From positions 558,001 to 622,000 of the forward strand of contig NZ_PISP01000001.1 of assembly GCF_002834295.1 (NCBI RefSeq): a stretch of 64,000 bases of DNA, read 5' to 3'. The position numbers and the translations under genes were made by a program. This DNA comes from Rhodohalobacter barkolensis (GTDB taxonomy: Bacteria > Bacteroidota > Rhodothermia > Balneolales > Balneolaceae). The notes below the pieces were generated by a model, which did no database searches, was not told the DNA's origin, and saw only the letters and a program-made list of their open reading frames with translations. Shown here piece by piece: positions 37,522 through 45,600 of the stretch (within the stretch, counting starts at the first letter, position 1; every line of letters starts with the position of its first letter).

Positions 37522-37800
37522 TCAGTTAAATTCTTGATTTATTTCAGGTATAACCCTTTTCGCTTTGGCATTAGCCTTTTTGCTCAAACGTTTCGTTTCT
37601 TCTTCCAGATTTTCAAATGGATGGGAAACAAAGTCTGTAAATTCGTTAAAATTGTCCAGGAGGAACTCTTTGTACTCCTGACTTTTCCTTGCGAACTTAG
37701 TTTTTGGTTTTGCCCCTTTACCGGTTGCAAGCAGTACTCCTGCGATGACACCCGCAGCTCCTACAAATAGGGTTGTCATAATTACGGATGAGTTTTTCAT
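37522..37800 (-). CDS. YtxH-domain protein, cassette copy 1
   Basis: 92 residues. The N-terminal glycine-rich membrane helix MTTLFVGAAGVIAGVLLATGKG followed by KPKTKFARKSQEYKEFL is the YtxH signature (general stress family). The tail is a charged helix (ENLEEETKRLSKKANAKAKR). It is a close paralogue, of equal length, of 40883-41161. Together with the Lmo0937-like peptide and the lipoprotein downstream in numbering it forms a cassette present twice in this window. Confidence 0.88.
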   Translation of the reverse strand: MKNSSVIMTTLFVGAAGVIAGVLLATGKGAKPKTKFARKSQEYKEFLLDNFNEFTDFVSHPFENLEEETKRLSKKANAKAKRVIPEINQEFN

Positions 37801-37953
37801 TCTTTGATTCCTTTTAAATATTAATGAGAGATTTTTTGATTCCGTATTTGTTTTAATCCGCGACCATTTTAAAGTCGGGTTATTTCAGGCCAGCAATGTA
37901 TTTTTAAAGTTTTCGGGCCTGATTTAATTACTCTCAGACTGATATTACTGAGG

Positions 37954-38109
37954 CTAAGCTATTCTTTTGCCCTGTATAATTTGAAATAGTATGGCAATAA
38001 CGGCGATAACCAGCAGAATATGAATTAACCCTCCGGTACTGTAGCCTACAAAACCGACTAACCAGGCAATGACTAATATTACGGCAATAAGATATAATAG
38101 ATTTCCCAT
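37954..38109 (-). CDS. Lmo0937-family small membrane protein, cassette copy 1
   Basis: A 51-residue protein made of two hydrophobic helices, beginning MGNLLYLIAVILVIAWLVGF and ending IIQGKRIA. The GNLLYxIAVILVIxWLxGF pattern is that of the Lmo0937 family, common in stress gene clusters. It lies between the cassette's lipoprotein and YtxH genes. The paralogue at 41285-41440 differs at only a few residues. Confidence 0.88.
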   Translation of the reverse strand: MGNLLYLIAVILVIAWLVGFVGYSTGGLIHILLVIAVIAILFQIIQGKRIA

Positions 38110-38140
38110 GACAATTGGTGTTTAGGGTTTACGTTTTTGG

Positions 38141-38602
38141 TTAATTTCCGGTTGTAGAAGTGATACCGGACGTTGTAAAGAAATCATCTAAAGAATTTTC
38201 AAGGTCATCCATTCTGCTACTGAAACTGTCTTTAAAATCATCCCAGTTTTCTCTCCCTGTAGCTTTATAGTTGTCCATTTCGCGTTCCAGTTCTCGATGT
38301 GTGGCTTCATACTCGGCCAGCTTTTCTACTTGTTTGACTTTAATATCAGTATCCGATTCGTTTTCTATTTTCTTCTTGATCTCACCAATGGTTCGGTTAT
38401 ACTCCATGATTCTTTCATCATTTTCGGCTCTATACATTTTGAGCTCGGCTTCCACTTCACTTTTTGCTATTTCCAAATCACGGTCTGCTTCAATGACGGA
38501 TGTTTCAGCGTCCTGCATCTTATTGGACGGACTATCACAACCTGATAAAATAAATCCTGCGATAAGGGTAAGGGTTGCGAGTAAACTTATTGAGTGTTTC
38601 AT
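38141..38602 (-). CDS. Coiled-coil lipoprotein, cassette copy 1
   Basis: 153 residues: lipoprotein leader (LLATLTLIAGFILSGCDSP, lipobox LSGC), then a long charged coiled coil (SVIEADRDLEIAKSEVEAEL, later EKLAEYEATHRELEREMDNYK) and a short tail DDFFTTSG. No enzyme motif is visible; it is probably an outer-membrane-anchored spacer or stress lipoprotein. It is the first gene of the cassette, with a perfect TGTGA-N6-TCACA palindrome 52 bases before the ATG. Confidence 0.85.
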   Translation of the reverse strand: MKHSISLLATLTLIAGFILSGCDSPSNKMQDAETSVIEADRDLEIAKSEVEAELKMYRAENDERIMEYNRTIGEIKKKIENESDTDIKVKQVEKLAEYEATHRELEREMDNYKATGRENWDDFKDSFSSRMDDLENSLDDFFTTSGITSTTGN

Positions 38603-38627
38603 TAAACTTGGTTTTTGATGTTCTATT

Positions 38628-38669
38628 CAGTACCTGCAGCGTGCAGGTGTAGATGTGAATGAATTCACA
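38628..38669 (-). promoter_or_regulatory. Hairpin CCTGCAGCGTGCAGG and TGTGA-N6-TCACA palindrome, copy 1
   Basis: Upstream of the lipoprotein gene lie CCTGCAGCGTGCAGG (about 38633-38647) and TGTGAATGAATTCACA (38654-38669). The latter is a perfect CRP/FNR-like inverted repeat. Both are conserved, at the same distance, before the second cassette copy. Confidence 0.65.
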
Positions 38670-38798
38670 ACAGTAATGTGTGGGAATAAAAGCTGAATAG
38701 CGTTATAAAGTGGTGGTACAGAGTTATATATTTAACAGGTATTTGGGATTTTTAACCTGTTTATGCTATTGCCCCGGATAGTTTTGCTTAAAAGTGGA

Positions 38799-39905
38799 TC
38801 AGTCTTTTTTCTGATCGCTTTCTTCATAGTCAATAATGTTTCCCAAAAGATATCCATAGGGTTTAAGCACCTGTACCTGGGAAAATCCAACGCGTAATAT
38901 TCCTATCAATGGTATGAATAAAATCATCCCGGCAATGCCCCATATTTCTGCTCCAATCAGTAGCGCAATAACTGCTACAAACGGATTGATTGAAACTTTT
39001 GAACCTATAATTTTTGGGGTGATAAAATTACCTTCAAAAATCTGAACCGTTACGAATACAAGGATTACCAGAAGGGGTAGTAGAAATGAGTCACCGGTAA
39101 GCGTGGCATATAGTACTGCCGGGAGCGCGCCAAGTAATGAGCCCACATAGGGTATAATTGCTAAAAATGAAGCAAATACAGCAAAAAAGATAGCATACTC
39201 CAATCCTATGATAAGCAGGCCGATGGTATTCAAAGCAGCTATAATGCCAATAACTATAAAAACTCCAACCAAATAGTTTTGAGTTACCGTTTGCACTCTT
39301 TTTATAACAGAATCAATTTCCGAATTATGACTTTTCTCAAATGTTTTTTCAATGAAGGTTCGGTACATCTTTTTGTAGTAAAGCATAAAAAAGATGAAAA
39401 TTGGCAATAGGCTCAAAAATATGAGTGTACCTTTAGTGGCCTCAGCCATAGAACTCATGAACTCGCCACCGGTTTCAAAAAGAGTTTTTAATCCATTTTT
39501 AATGTACTCGGTTAACCGATCTTCAGAAATCCCGGTCATTCCCTCTAAGAGGTGAATGCCGGTGTAGGATGTATTCTTTATTTTGTCGGCAATATCCGGC
39601 AAGCTATCCGAAAACTGTATAAGCTGAACGGTTATCAATGCGATAACAACGGATAGCAGAACTGTGATTATTGTAAGGGCCAAAAGAATACTTATCACTC
39701 GCCCCAATTTCCATGATTCCAATCGCTTAATGACAGGGTTTAATAACATTGAAAACAGAGCTGCAAAAGCCAGGGGCATCAAAATAAATCTCCCATAACT
39801 CAAGATGAGCACCAGAAGACACAAGCCAATCAAAATTAAGGGTGCTTTTAACCAGAATGGGTAAAGGTCACTTTTTTGAATCCGGAAATTACTCTCATTT
39901 AACAT
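38799..39905 (-). CDS. AI-2E family transporter (PF01594-like permease)
   Basis: 368-residue multi-pass membrane protein, with about eight helices. The family pattern is clear: two N-terminal helix pairs (PLILIGLCLLVLILSYGRF, LAFAALFSMLLNPVIKRLE), a long extracellular segment, then the conserved IIPYVGSLLGALPAVLYA and FEGNFITPKIIGSKVSINPFVAVIALLIGAEIWG. Members of this family export small molecules or ions; only TqsA is tied to AI-2. It sits between the two cassette copies and has a three-box promoter element 66 bases upstream. Confidence 0.92.
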   Translation of the reverse strand: MLNESNFRIQKSDLYPFWLKAPLILIGLCLLVLILSYGRFILMPLAFAALFSMLLNPVIKRLESWKLGRVISILLALTIITVLLSVVIALITVQLIQFSDSLPDIADKIKNTSYTGIHLLEGMTGISEDRLTEYIKNGLKTLFETGGEFMSSMAEATKGTLIFLSLLPIFIFFMLYYKKMYRTFIEKTFEKSHNSEIDSVIKRVQTVTQNYLVGVFIVIGIIAALNTIGLLIIGLEYAIFFAVFASFLAIIPYVGSLLGALPAVLYATLTGDSFLLPLLVILVFVTVQIFEGNFITPKIIGSKVSINPFVAVIALLIGAEIWGIAGMILFIPLIGILRVGFSQVQVLKPYGYLLGNIIDYEESDQKKD

Positions 39906-39970
39906 AGTTCACCAATTAATGGGTATTATTATAAATAAGGAAAGACAGGTTTATATACCTCCGATTATTA

Positions 39971-40006
39971 TTACATATTAACTGTCGGTGGCTTACATAT
40001 TTATCA
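39971..40006 (-). promoter_or_regulatory. Three-box ATGTAA element before the AI-2E permease gene
   Basis: On the minus strand: TGATAA (40001-40006), ATGTAA (39993-39998), ATGTAA (39971-39976); box starts 8 and 22 apart; last box 66 bases before the start. Confidence 0.55.
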
Positions 40007-40044
40007 GGTTAGTGTAGTTGATCTGACGAAGCTTTTTAAAAAAG

Positions 40045-40080
40045 CTGTAAATCATGTAAGAAAACTTGAACGATCTGTAA
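40045..40080 (+). promoter_or_regulatory. Three-box element before the small basic protein gene
   Basis: CTGTAA (40045), ATGTAA (40054-40059), CTGTAA (40075-40080); box starts 9 and 21 apart, ending 64 bases before the ATG at 40145. It is back to back with the element at 39971-40006. Confidence 0.5.
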
Positions 40081-40144
40081 TGCTATTCGGACTCCAGTTC
40101 ATCAGATTTGTTTAGAGTCTTTATTGTAATAAATCAATGAGCGA

Positions 40145-40333
40145 ATGAACGAGAAGAAGAAGAAGAAGAAGCGAAACCGAATCAAGCAATCTGAAAGGCC
40201 AACAAAAAAACATCAAGAGAAAGATTCGGATAAGAGATATCCCAATCCTGATGATCCTTACGAAGAAACTGGCCCACCGATAAAGGAGATGCCGATTACC
40301 GGCGGTCCGCATAAAGAAGAGATTCTGGATTGA
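40145..40333 (+). CDS. Small basic, proline-rich protein
   Basis: 62 residues with a lysine-rich start (MNEKKKKKKRNRIKQSERPTK region) and a distinct C-terminal half, YPNPDDPYEETGPPIKEMPITGGPHKEE. The composition looks like a disordered, nucleic-acid- or envelope-associated stress peptide. Support comes from a plausible promoter element and from the non-random C-terminal half, not from homology. Confidence 0.55.
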   Translation: MNEKKKKKKRNRIKQSERPTKKHQEKDSDKRYPNPDDPYEETGPPIKEMPITGGPHKEEILD

Positions 40334-40510
40334 GTATCAGAATTAAACTTTAAAATACAGTAAATAATCAACCATTCAGCCAGATAATCATCATACGATT
40401 AATGGCAAACGATTCAGAATCAAAAGTTTTCGGATGTGGAAGTAGTAACAGAGTGAGCATGAAAACCACATTAAGACAACCAAAATAACTCTCAAATCAG
40501 AGGGATCATT

Positions 40511-40630
40511 ATGAATAATCTTTTTAAAGGTGCACTTGCCGGATATGGAGCTATGAAGTTGGGAGGTGGCTGTTTTGGTACCATTATCATTTTTCTGGCT
40601 ATCTGGTTGCTTCTTGGAATGTGGAGTTAG
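40511..40630 (+). CDS. 39-residue glycine-rich single-helix membrane peptide
   Basis: ATG at 40511 follows AGAGGGATC, a good ribosome site. The product starts MNNLFKGALAGYGAMKLGGG and continues with one hydrophobic helix (TIIIFLAIWLLLGMW). It is too short for most gene finders, but start, site and membrane helix agree. I do not recognise a family. It lies between the two cassette copies. Confidence 0.6.
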   Translation: MNNLFKGALAGYGAMKLGGGCFGTIIIFLAIWLLLGMWS

Positions 40631-40794
40631 GATGAAAACTTATGTTTATAATAAATGAGAATCAAAATCTGTAGACAAAACCATTATAGACCATAAAAGC
40701 AGTTGAAGAGGGGAGAACAGAGCCGCAAGAAACGATACCTATTGAGTCATTCTTATAGATGTTGGAATTTTAAGGCGAGGACTTATTTTATAAA

Positions 40795-40838
40795 GATGTA
40801 GTGCCTGAATTCCGTAAACAGTGTTCAGGTACTACATC
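40795..40838. terminator. Strong hairpin between convergent genes
   Basis: GATGTAGTGCCTGAA (40795-40809) pairs with TTCAGGTACTACATC (40824-40838), 15 bases with one mismatch, loop 14. It lies between the convergent peptide gene (plus) and YtxH gene (minus), so a bidirectional terminator is the simplest reading, although the T tracts are weak. Confidence 0.55.
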
Positions 40839-40882
40839 TTATTATACAGCGTACATTATACACTGCTTTATCAAGGTTAACG

Positions 40883-41161
40883 TTAAACCATATTTTGTTT
40901 TACTTCAGCCTTGATCTTTTTTGCCTTGTTAATGGCTTTCTCACTCAAACGTATGGTTTGATCTTCTGCATTTTCAAAGGGGTGGGATACTGAATTGGCT
41001 ATATCATAAAAATTATCGACGAGATAATCTTTGTATTCATGCCCTTTTTTAGCAATTCTATTTCTTGTTTTTGAACCCTTTCCGGGTGCAAATAGAGTTC
41101 CTGCGATAATACCTGCAGTTCCTACAAAAATGGTAGTTGCAATAACGGATGAAATTTTCAT
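40883..41161 (-). CDS. YtxH-domain protein, cassette copy 2
   Basis: 92 residues when started at ATG 41161, equal in length to copy 1 (37522-37800). A longer frame runs to 41272, but the extra 37 residues are not shared and would overlap the likely upstream gene spacing. The N-terminal helix (VIATTIFVGTAGIIAGTLFAPGKG) and KTRNRIAKKGHEYKDYLVDNF are the YtxH core; ISHPFEN-type words after it are nearly identical in both copies. Confidence 0.88.
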   Translation of the reverse strand: MKISSVIATTIFVGTAGIIAGTLFAPGKGSKTRNRIAKKGHEYKDYLVDNFYDIANSVSHPFENAEDQTIRLSEKAINKAKKIKAEVKQNMV

Positions 41162-41284
41162 TCTTTGATTCCTTTTAATTATTAATGTGTGATTTTTGGC
41201 TCTGTATTTTTTTAGTTTCAGACCAGCGAAGCGCTTGTTTAGTTTTCTGGCCTGATTTTCACTCTCTGACAAATTGTAATGCGG

Positions 41285-41440
41285 CTAAGCTATTCTTTTG
41301 CCCTGTATAATTTGAAATAGTATGGCAATAACGGCGATAATCAGCAGAATATGAATCAAACCACCGGCACTGTAGCCTATAAAACCGACTAACCAGCCAA
41401 TGACTAAAATGACAGCAATGACGTATAATATATTTCCCAT
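41285..41440 (-). CDS. Lmo0937-family small membrane protein, cassette copy 2
   Basis: 51 residues, beginning MGNILYVIAVILVIGWLVGF and ending IIQGKRIA, with two hydrophobic helices. It differs from copy 1 (37954-38109) at only about six positions. Gene order, spacing and flanking bases are preserved between the copies, which shows segmental duplication rather than independent acquisition. Confidence 0.88.
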   Translation of the reverse strand: MGNILYVIAVILVIGWLVGFIGYSAGGLIHILLIIAVIAILFQIIQGKRIA

Positions 41441-41494
41441 GACAGTTGGTGTTTAGGGTTTAGATTTAAATTAATTTCTGAGTGTAGAAGTGAT

Positions 41495-41932
41495 TCAGGA
41501 CGTTGTAAAGAAATCGTCTAAGGAATCTCCAAGATTATCCATTCTGCTGCTGAAACTGTCTTTAAAATTGTCCCAGTTATCTCTTCCTGAAGCTTTATAA
41601 TTATCCATTTCACGTTCCAGTTCACGATGTGTGGTTTGGTACTCGGCCAGATTTTTTTCCATTCTGACTTTTGTATCCATGTCAGATTCTTTTTCGATTT
41701 TCTGCTCGATCTCACCAATGGTCCGGTTAAACTCTATGATTCTTTCATCATTTTCGGCTCTATACATTTTGAGTTCAGCTTCTACTTCACTTTTTGCCAT
41801 TTCTAAATCACGGTTTGCTTCGATGACGGACGTTTCCGCGTCCTGCATCTTATTGGACGGACTGTCACAACCCGACAAAATAAATCCTGCGATAAGGGTA
41901 AGGGTTGCGAGTATACTTATTGAATGGTTCAT
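41495..41932 (-). CDS. Coiled-coil lipoprotein, cassette copy 2
   Basis: 145 residues, near-identical to copy 1 (38141-38602) over the leader and the first half of the coiled coil (GCDSPSNKMQDAETSVIEA), more diverged in the middle. It ends DDFFTTS, eight residues shorter than copy 1, which has SGITSTTGN. Start, leader and lipobox agree with copy 1. Confidence 0.85.
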   Translation of the reverse strand: MNHSISILATLTLIAGFILSGCDSPSNKMQDAETSVIEANRDLEMAKSEVEAELKMYRAENDERIIEFNRTIGEIEQKIEKESDMDTKVRMEKNLAEYQTTHRELEREMDNYKASGRDNWDNFKDSFSSRMDNLGDSLDDFFTTS

Positions 41933-41962
41933 AAAAATTTGGGTTTGATCTTGTATTCAGTT

Positions 41963-41999
41963 CCTGCAGCGTGCAGGAATAGATGTGAATGTATTCACA
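41963..41999 (-). promoter_or_regulatory. Hairpin and TGTGA-N6-TCACA palindrome, copy 2
   Basis: CCTGCAGCGTGCAGG (about 41963-41977) and TGTGAATGTATTCACA (41984-41999) precede the second lipoprotein gene by the same 52 bases as in copy 1. The two central bases differ (GA against GT) while both arms are unchanged. Confidence 0.65.
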
Positions 42000-42127
42000 C
42001 AACTGTAATGTGCAGGAATAAAAGCTGGATAGCGTTATAAGGAGGAGCTACAGAGTTATATATCTAACAGTTATATGAGGATTATTGCTCTTGCCATATT
42101 TTGGAATCAATTATTACCCTTGTAATC

Positions 42128-42162
42128 TGTGATATATGCAAACATGCGGTGATTAGCTATAA
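42128..42162 (+). promoter_or_regulatory. Three-box element before the histidine kinase gene
   Basis: TGTGAT (42128), ATGCAA (42136-42141), CTATAA (42157-42162); box starts 8 and 21 apart; the last box ends 67 bases before the ATG. The words are weaker than in other copies but the geometry is kept. Confidence 0.45.
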
Positions 42163-42229
42163 CGAGCAGTCGATCTTCAATCTCTATATTGTTAGAGTAA
42201 ATTAATATTAAGAGATAAATCAAGAGCTC

Positions 42230-43132
42230 ATGGAAATACAGAAAAATGATCAGTCTCATAAATCTAATGAAACAGAACTGCTACAGAATATTACTCAGGT
42301 AATAAACCATAATTTAGAACTAGAAAAAAAATATGAACTGCTTTCCTCTCGGGTGGAATATCTGAAGAATCATGTACAAAATTTAAAGCATGATCTGCAA
42401 AGTCCGCTGGGTGGTATTATCGGTATGCTTGACATATTGATCAGTGATGACGAAGACCAGGTTGATGTGGAAACCCGGGATCTCATAATGATTAAAGATT
42501 CAGCTAAGTCCTTATTAGACCTTGTAAATGATAATTTTGTAAGCCGGGACGATCTTGAGAGTGAGAATCTAAGTACGAATATCGATAGAAGAATTTCTTC
42601 TGCTATGAAAGAGATTCATCGGCTGTATCTCCCCATGGCCAAAAACAAGGGGATTAATCTAATGCTCAGAAATAGAATAGAAACAGAAATTGAGCTCCAG
42701 TCCAACTTATTTCTAAATCTGATACAGATCACCGGGAACTTGATTGCGAATGCCGTCAAGTTTACTCCATCCGGCGGAACGGTTAAAGTGGAGTTTACGC
42801 TGGGTGCAGAGGAAGGTGGAAGTATTCTGAGCATGAGCGTATCGGATACCGGTAAAAGTATGTCTGCAGATCAGGTCTCAGCATTCAATGAGGGAAAACC
42901 GGTTGCAAGATCGTTGGGAACTGACGGCGAAGAAGGTTCGGGTATTGGCCTTCAGCACGTTAAACAGATGGTGATTGAAGTTGATGGGCGAATTGCTGTT
43001 GAAAGCAAAAAAGGCTCAGGAACAACATTTTCATTGTCATTCCCTCTGCCGGGTGTAAATTTGCACAAAAGGGGGGCATTCCACTTTGTAACTAAAATCA
43101 GGTCGGTATTGTTGAATGGATCTCAAAGCTGA
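42230..43132 (+). CDS. Soluble sensor histidine kinase
   Basis: 300 residues: a short coiled-coil N-terminus (LEKKYELLSSRVEYLKNHVQ), an HisKA H-box with the phospho-acceptor H54 in LKHDLQSPLGG, and an HATPase_c domain with N-box QITGNLIANAVKFTPSGG, G1 DTGKSMS and G2 GSGIGLQHVK. There is no membrane segment or recognisable sensor domain, so it probably senses through the coiled coil or partner proteins. No response regulator gene is adjacent, making it an orphan kinase inside the stress island. Confidence 0.9.
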   Translation: MEIQKNDQSHKSNETELLQNITQVINHNLELEKKYELLSSRVEYLKNHVQNLKHDLQSPLGGIIGMLDILISDDEDQVDVETRDLIMIKDSAKSLLDLVNDNFVSRDDLESENLSTNIDRRISSAMKEIHRLYLPMAKNKGINLMLRNRIETEIELQSNLFLNLIQITGNLIANAVKFTPSGGTVKVEFTLGAEEGGSILSMSVSDTGKSMSADQVSAFNEGKPVARSLGTDGEEGSGIGLQHVKQMVIEVDGRIAVESKKGSGTTFSLSFPLPGVNLHKRGAFHFVTKIRSVLLNGSQS

Positions 43133-43264
43133 AATCCATTTTCCCTATAGAGTTTTAATGATTCAGTTATTTTGACTTACAATCATATAATTTGAAAAAC
43201 CTTCAGCTGATTTAACTCATGTTGAGCAGTGAAGTTTTTGTACTGTAAATAGAATCAATGATTA

Positions 43265-43933
43265 CTATTTTTCTACTACAACAAAAACTGTCTGAACATC
43301 GACTGGAGTTTCAGCGATAACAGCAAACTTAGTTCCGGAAGAAAAATCAAAATCTTCATATCCGGATTCTACAATAGACAGAATTTCGTTTACTTTTTCA
43401 ATATTAAAATTCCGTTCTCCATTCTCTGTTCGAAAAGAAGATGGGAGGTCTTCAGTAGATATAGTGTCAAGGTCAAACTCCGGATTTGCTCTAAGTGACC
43501 AGATTGCGATTTGGAGTTCACGCCAGGTTATATCTGGATCACTGCTTCTAAGGTCTTGGCTGATATTTAGCAGATAATTAACAGGTTTCCACTTTTCAAC
43601 CATATCTGTTGAATAAAGTTTAATGCCATTGTATGTGGAATTGCTGCTTTGAATGGGTTTGGTCCAGTCTATACACCAGGCTTCTTTAGTGCCGTTTTCT
43701 ATAAAATCATTAGGACTGATATCACTTAGAAGTAAACTAAAATAGGCTGTTTGGTGATTTTTATTGACCAATATGGTTGCATTTTCTCCACCCGGAATGA
43801 GCAGTACATCCTCGACGGGATCAAGTGTATCTGTTAGATCAGGTTCGGATCCGCTGACTGTATTTTCACATGAGATACTAAAAAGTACCATTATAGCGAG
43901 CAGATAAATTTTGTAGTAGATTATAGCTTTCAT
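43265..43933 (-). CDS. Hypothetical lipoprotein
   Basis: 222 residues with a lipoprotein leader (YLLAIMVLFSISCENT) and a mixed alpha/beta body (ATILVNKNHQTAYFSLLLSD, AWCIDWTKPIQ, VIAETPVDVQTVFVVVEK) that resembles secreted, anchored domains of Bacteroidota-type surface proteins; I cannot name it. It shares both promoter elements with the DUF2959 gene: a TGTGA...TCACA palindrome 36 bases upstream and a three-box element 87 bases upstream. It is convergent with the histidine kinase. Confidence 0.75.
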   Translation of the reverse strand: MKAIIYYKIYLLAIMVLFSISCENTVSGSEPDLTDTLDPVEDVLLIPGGENATILVNKNHQTAYFSLLLSDISPNDFIENGTKEAWCIDWTKPIQSSNSTYNGIKLYSTDMVEKWKPVNYLLNISQDLRSSDPDITWRELQIAIWSLRANPEFDLDTISTEDLPSSFRTENGERNFNIEKVNEILSIVESGYEDFDFSSGTKFAVIAETPVDVQTVFVVVEK

Positions 43934-43968
43934 TTGAGTATCCTGTTTGTTCTCTTGAAAAAGGGTGT

Positions 43969-43989
43969 TTGTGAATTTATTTCACACAA
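43969..43989 (-). promoter_or_regulatory. Palindrome TGTGA-N7-TCACA upstream of the lipoprotein gene
   Basis: TTGTGAATTTATTTCACACA lies here, with GTGAA and TTCAC arms around five bases; its edge is 36 bases before the ATG, the same distance as before the DUF2959 gene. Confidence 0.55.
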
Positions 43990-44019
43990 GTAATTTGAGA
44001 TTTATTTATACAATGTTCC

Positions 44020-44055
44020 TTACATGTTATTAGGATTTGCTTACATGTTTTACAT
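44020..44055 (-). promoter_or_regulatory. Three-box ATGTAA element before the lipoprotein gene
   Basis: On the minus strand ATGTAA occurs three times, at 44050-44055, 44041-44046 and 44020-44025; box starts are 9 and 21 apart. All three boxes are exact, making this the clearest example. Confidence 0.62.
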
Positions 44056-44172
44056 ACTTTGATTACAACCCAGGTTAATAATCTTGAATTCAATTGAGGG
44101 AAGGTTCGTCATTCAAAGTGAATGATGGCCAGATAACAAGTGGATCTGAAAAGTTTATTTGACCCGGTAAAT

Positions 44173-44203
44173 AAAAAAAAGGACACTGAAAGTGTCCTTT
44201 TTT
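44173..44203 (-). terminator. Perfect intrinsic terminator after the DUF3494 gene
   Basis: AAAAAAGGACACT pairs without mismatch with AGTGTCCTTTTTT around the loop GAA, with T runs on both strands, about 50 bases after the stop. Confidence 0.9.
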
Positions 44204-44251
44204 GTAGTAACTATAGATTGCCAAAATGCTATAAATCAAGTCTGATTTTTA

Positions 44252-45562
44252 TTAGTTCGTTGAAGTAGTACGCCCGGCCATCATATTTCTTGGTTCGGTT
44301 ACGGTATTATCATTGAGTGTAATTGAAGCCTGACTGAACATTCTTCCGGTTAGTGTAGCACCGTCTTCAAGCGTGATCTCATTCATAGATAGAATAATGC
44401 CTTCAAAATTGGCATTCTTACCGATGGTTACTTCGCCTTCTACATACCAAAAGATATTATCCGACTGTGCTCCATCATTTAAAGTGAATACAATATTTTC
44501 ATCTATAGTAAGATCACTACCAATTTTGATAAGCCATACATCATCTTCACCACCATAAAGTTTGACATCGGATGCAATATGAAGAGAATCGCTCCATTCA
44601 TGTACTCCGGGGGTTAAATCATTACTATGGAAGCCTCCTGTTTCGTGAACTGTTACATCATCACCGTTCTGCATGGATGCGTAACTATAAGCAGTCAACA
44701 TATCTTCTATCGCTTCACTGACATCAGGGGATGTTGTGTCGCTTAAATTCGACTCCAGTACTAAAGCCTGGCCGGTTACTCCTTGTCGTTCAGAATCAGA
44801 ATTATAATTCTCTTTCTTTAATCCATCTTCAACAGATCCTTCTCCAATGTGGCCCGTAATCATGGATTCTGATTTATTGATAATATTTGTTTGGGCAAGA
44901 ATAACGAATTGTCCGGCTTTACCGAGGTCAATCCTAATTTTGTTGGCATTTAAAGTTGTATCTGCAGTGTTTTCACTGTATTCATTTTTATGCATACCCT
45001 GCATTTTGTTCTGTTTATCAGAGTATCTTGCATCAGAAGTGCCTGACGTTGTAAAGCTCCATTCATGATCGTTCTCAAGAGCAATATTCTCTGAATTTTT
45101 CACGCCTTCAGTTACAGTAAAGGTGTATAGAGTTCCATCCTCTAAATCAGAGTTAGGTGTAAAAGTGGCAATTTTATCTGAATAGCTGATGGTTCCACTC
45201 ACTGAATTAGTTGTATACTCCCAGCTGGATTTTGAATCAGGATTTGAGCTATCTCTTATTTGCTCGTTCAACATTATTTTGCTGCTATCGTCGACTATTG
45301 TATCTGCTCTTGTAGCATACAAAACAAGTGTCGATGCATTGATACTTGCTTCATTCATTTCACTGCTGAATGTAATTTCGATTACAGTACCCGGGTCAGT
45401 ATTCATCTCACCACCCATGGGTGTCGTTGATATTATGACAGGTGTTTTAGCTTCCGGATCAACAATCTTATTGTTGTCCTGGGCAAAGGCTCCGGTAGTA
45501 AAACCGGCGAACAGTAGAGCTGTGAGCGTGATGCTTTTATAGGCTTGTTTATATTTTCTCAT
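44252..45562 (-). CDS. Secreted protein with Big_5-like and DUF3494 (ice-binding-like) domains
   Basis: 436 residues: signal peptide (ALLFAGFTTGAFAQD), an Ig-like Big_5 domain at about 30-170 (TPVIISTTPMGGEMNTDPGTVIEITFSSEMNEASI...), and a DUF3494 domain at about 200-430 (DLGKAGQFVILAQTNIINKSESMITGHIG, then VWLIKIGSDLTI, IFWYVEGEVTIGKNANFEGIILS, ATLTGRMFSQASITLNDNTV). The last is the beta-solenoid ice-binding fold. In non-polar bacteria such proteins act as adhesins or surface proteins, so ice binding should not be assumed. There is no anchoring tail. A GTTGTGAA palindrome is 20 bases upstream. Confidence 0.88.
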   Translation of the reverse strand: MRKYKQAYKSITLTALLFAGFTTGAFAQDNNKIVDPEAKTPVIISTTPMGGEMNTDPGTVIEITFSSEMNEASINASTLVLYATRADTIVDDSSKIMLNEQIRDSSNPDSKSSWEYTTNSVSGTISYSDKIATFTPNSDLEDGTLYTFTVTEGVKNSENIALENDHEWSFTTSGTSDARYSDKQNKMQGMHKNEYSENTADTTLNANKIRIDLGKAGQFVILAQTNIINKSESMITGHIGEGSVEDGLKKENYNSDSERQGVTGQALVLESNLSDTTSPDVSEAIEDMLTAYSYASMQNGDDVTVHETGGFHSNDLTPGVHEWSDSLHIASDVKLYGGEDDVWLIKIGSDLTIDENIVFTLNDGAQSDNIFWYVEGEVTIGKNANFEGIILSMNEITLEDGATLTGRMFSQASITLNDNTVTEPRNMMAGRTTSTN

Positions 45563-45581
45563 GATTTTGATATTAAATATT

Positions 45582-45600
45582 GTTGTGAAGTAATTATCAC
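45582..45600 (-). promoter_or_regulatory. GTTGTGAA palindrome upstream of the DUF3494 gene
   Basis: GTTGTGAAGTAATTATCAC differs by one base from the site at 31962-31980 before the DUF2959 gene. It lies 20 bases before the ATG, so probably in the 5' UTR. Confidence 0.58.
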
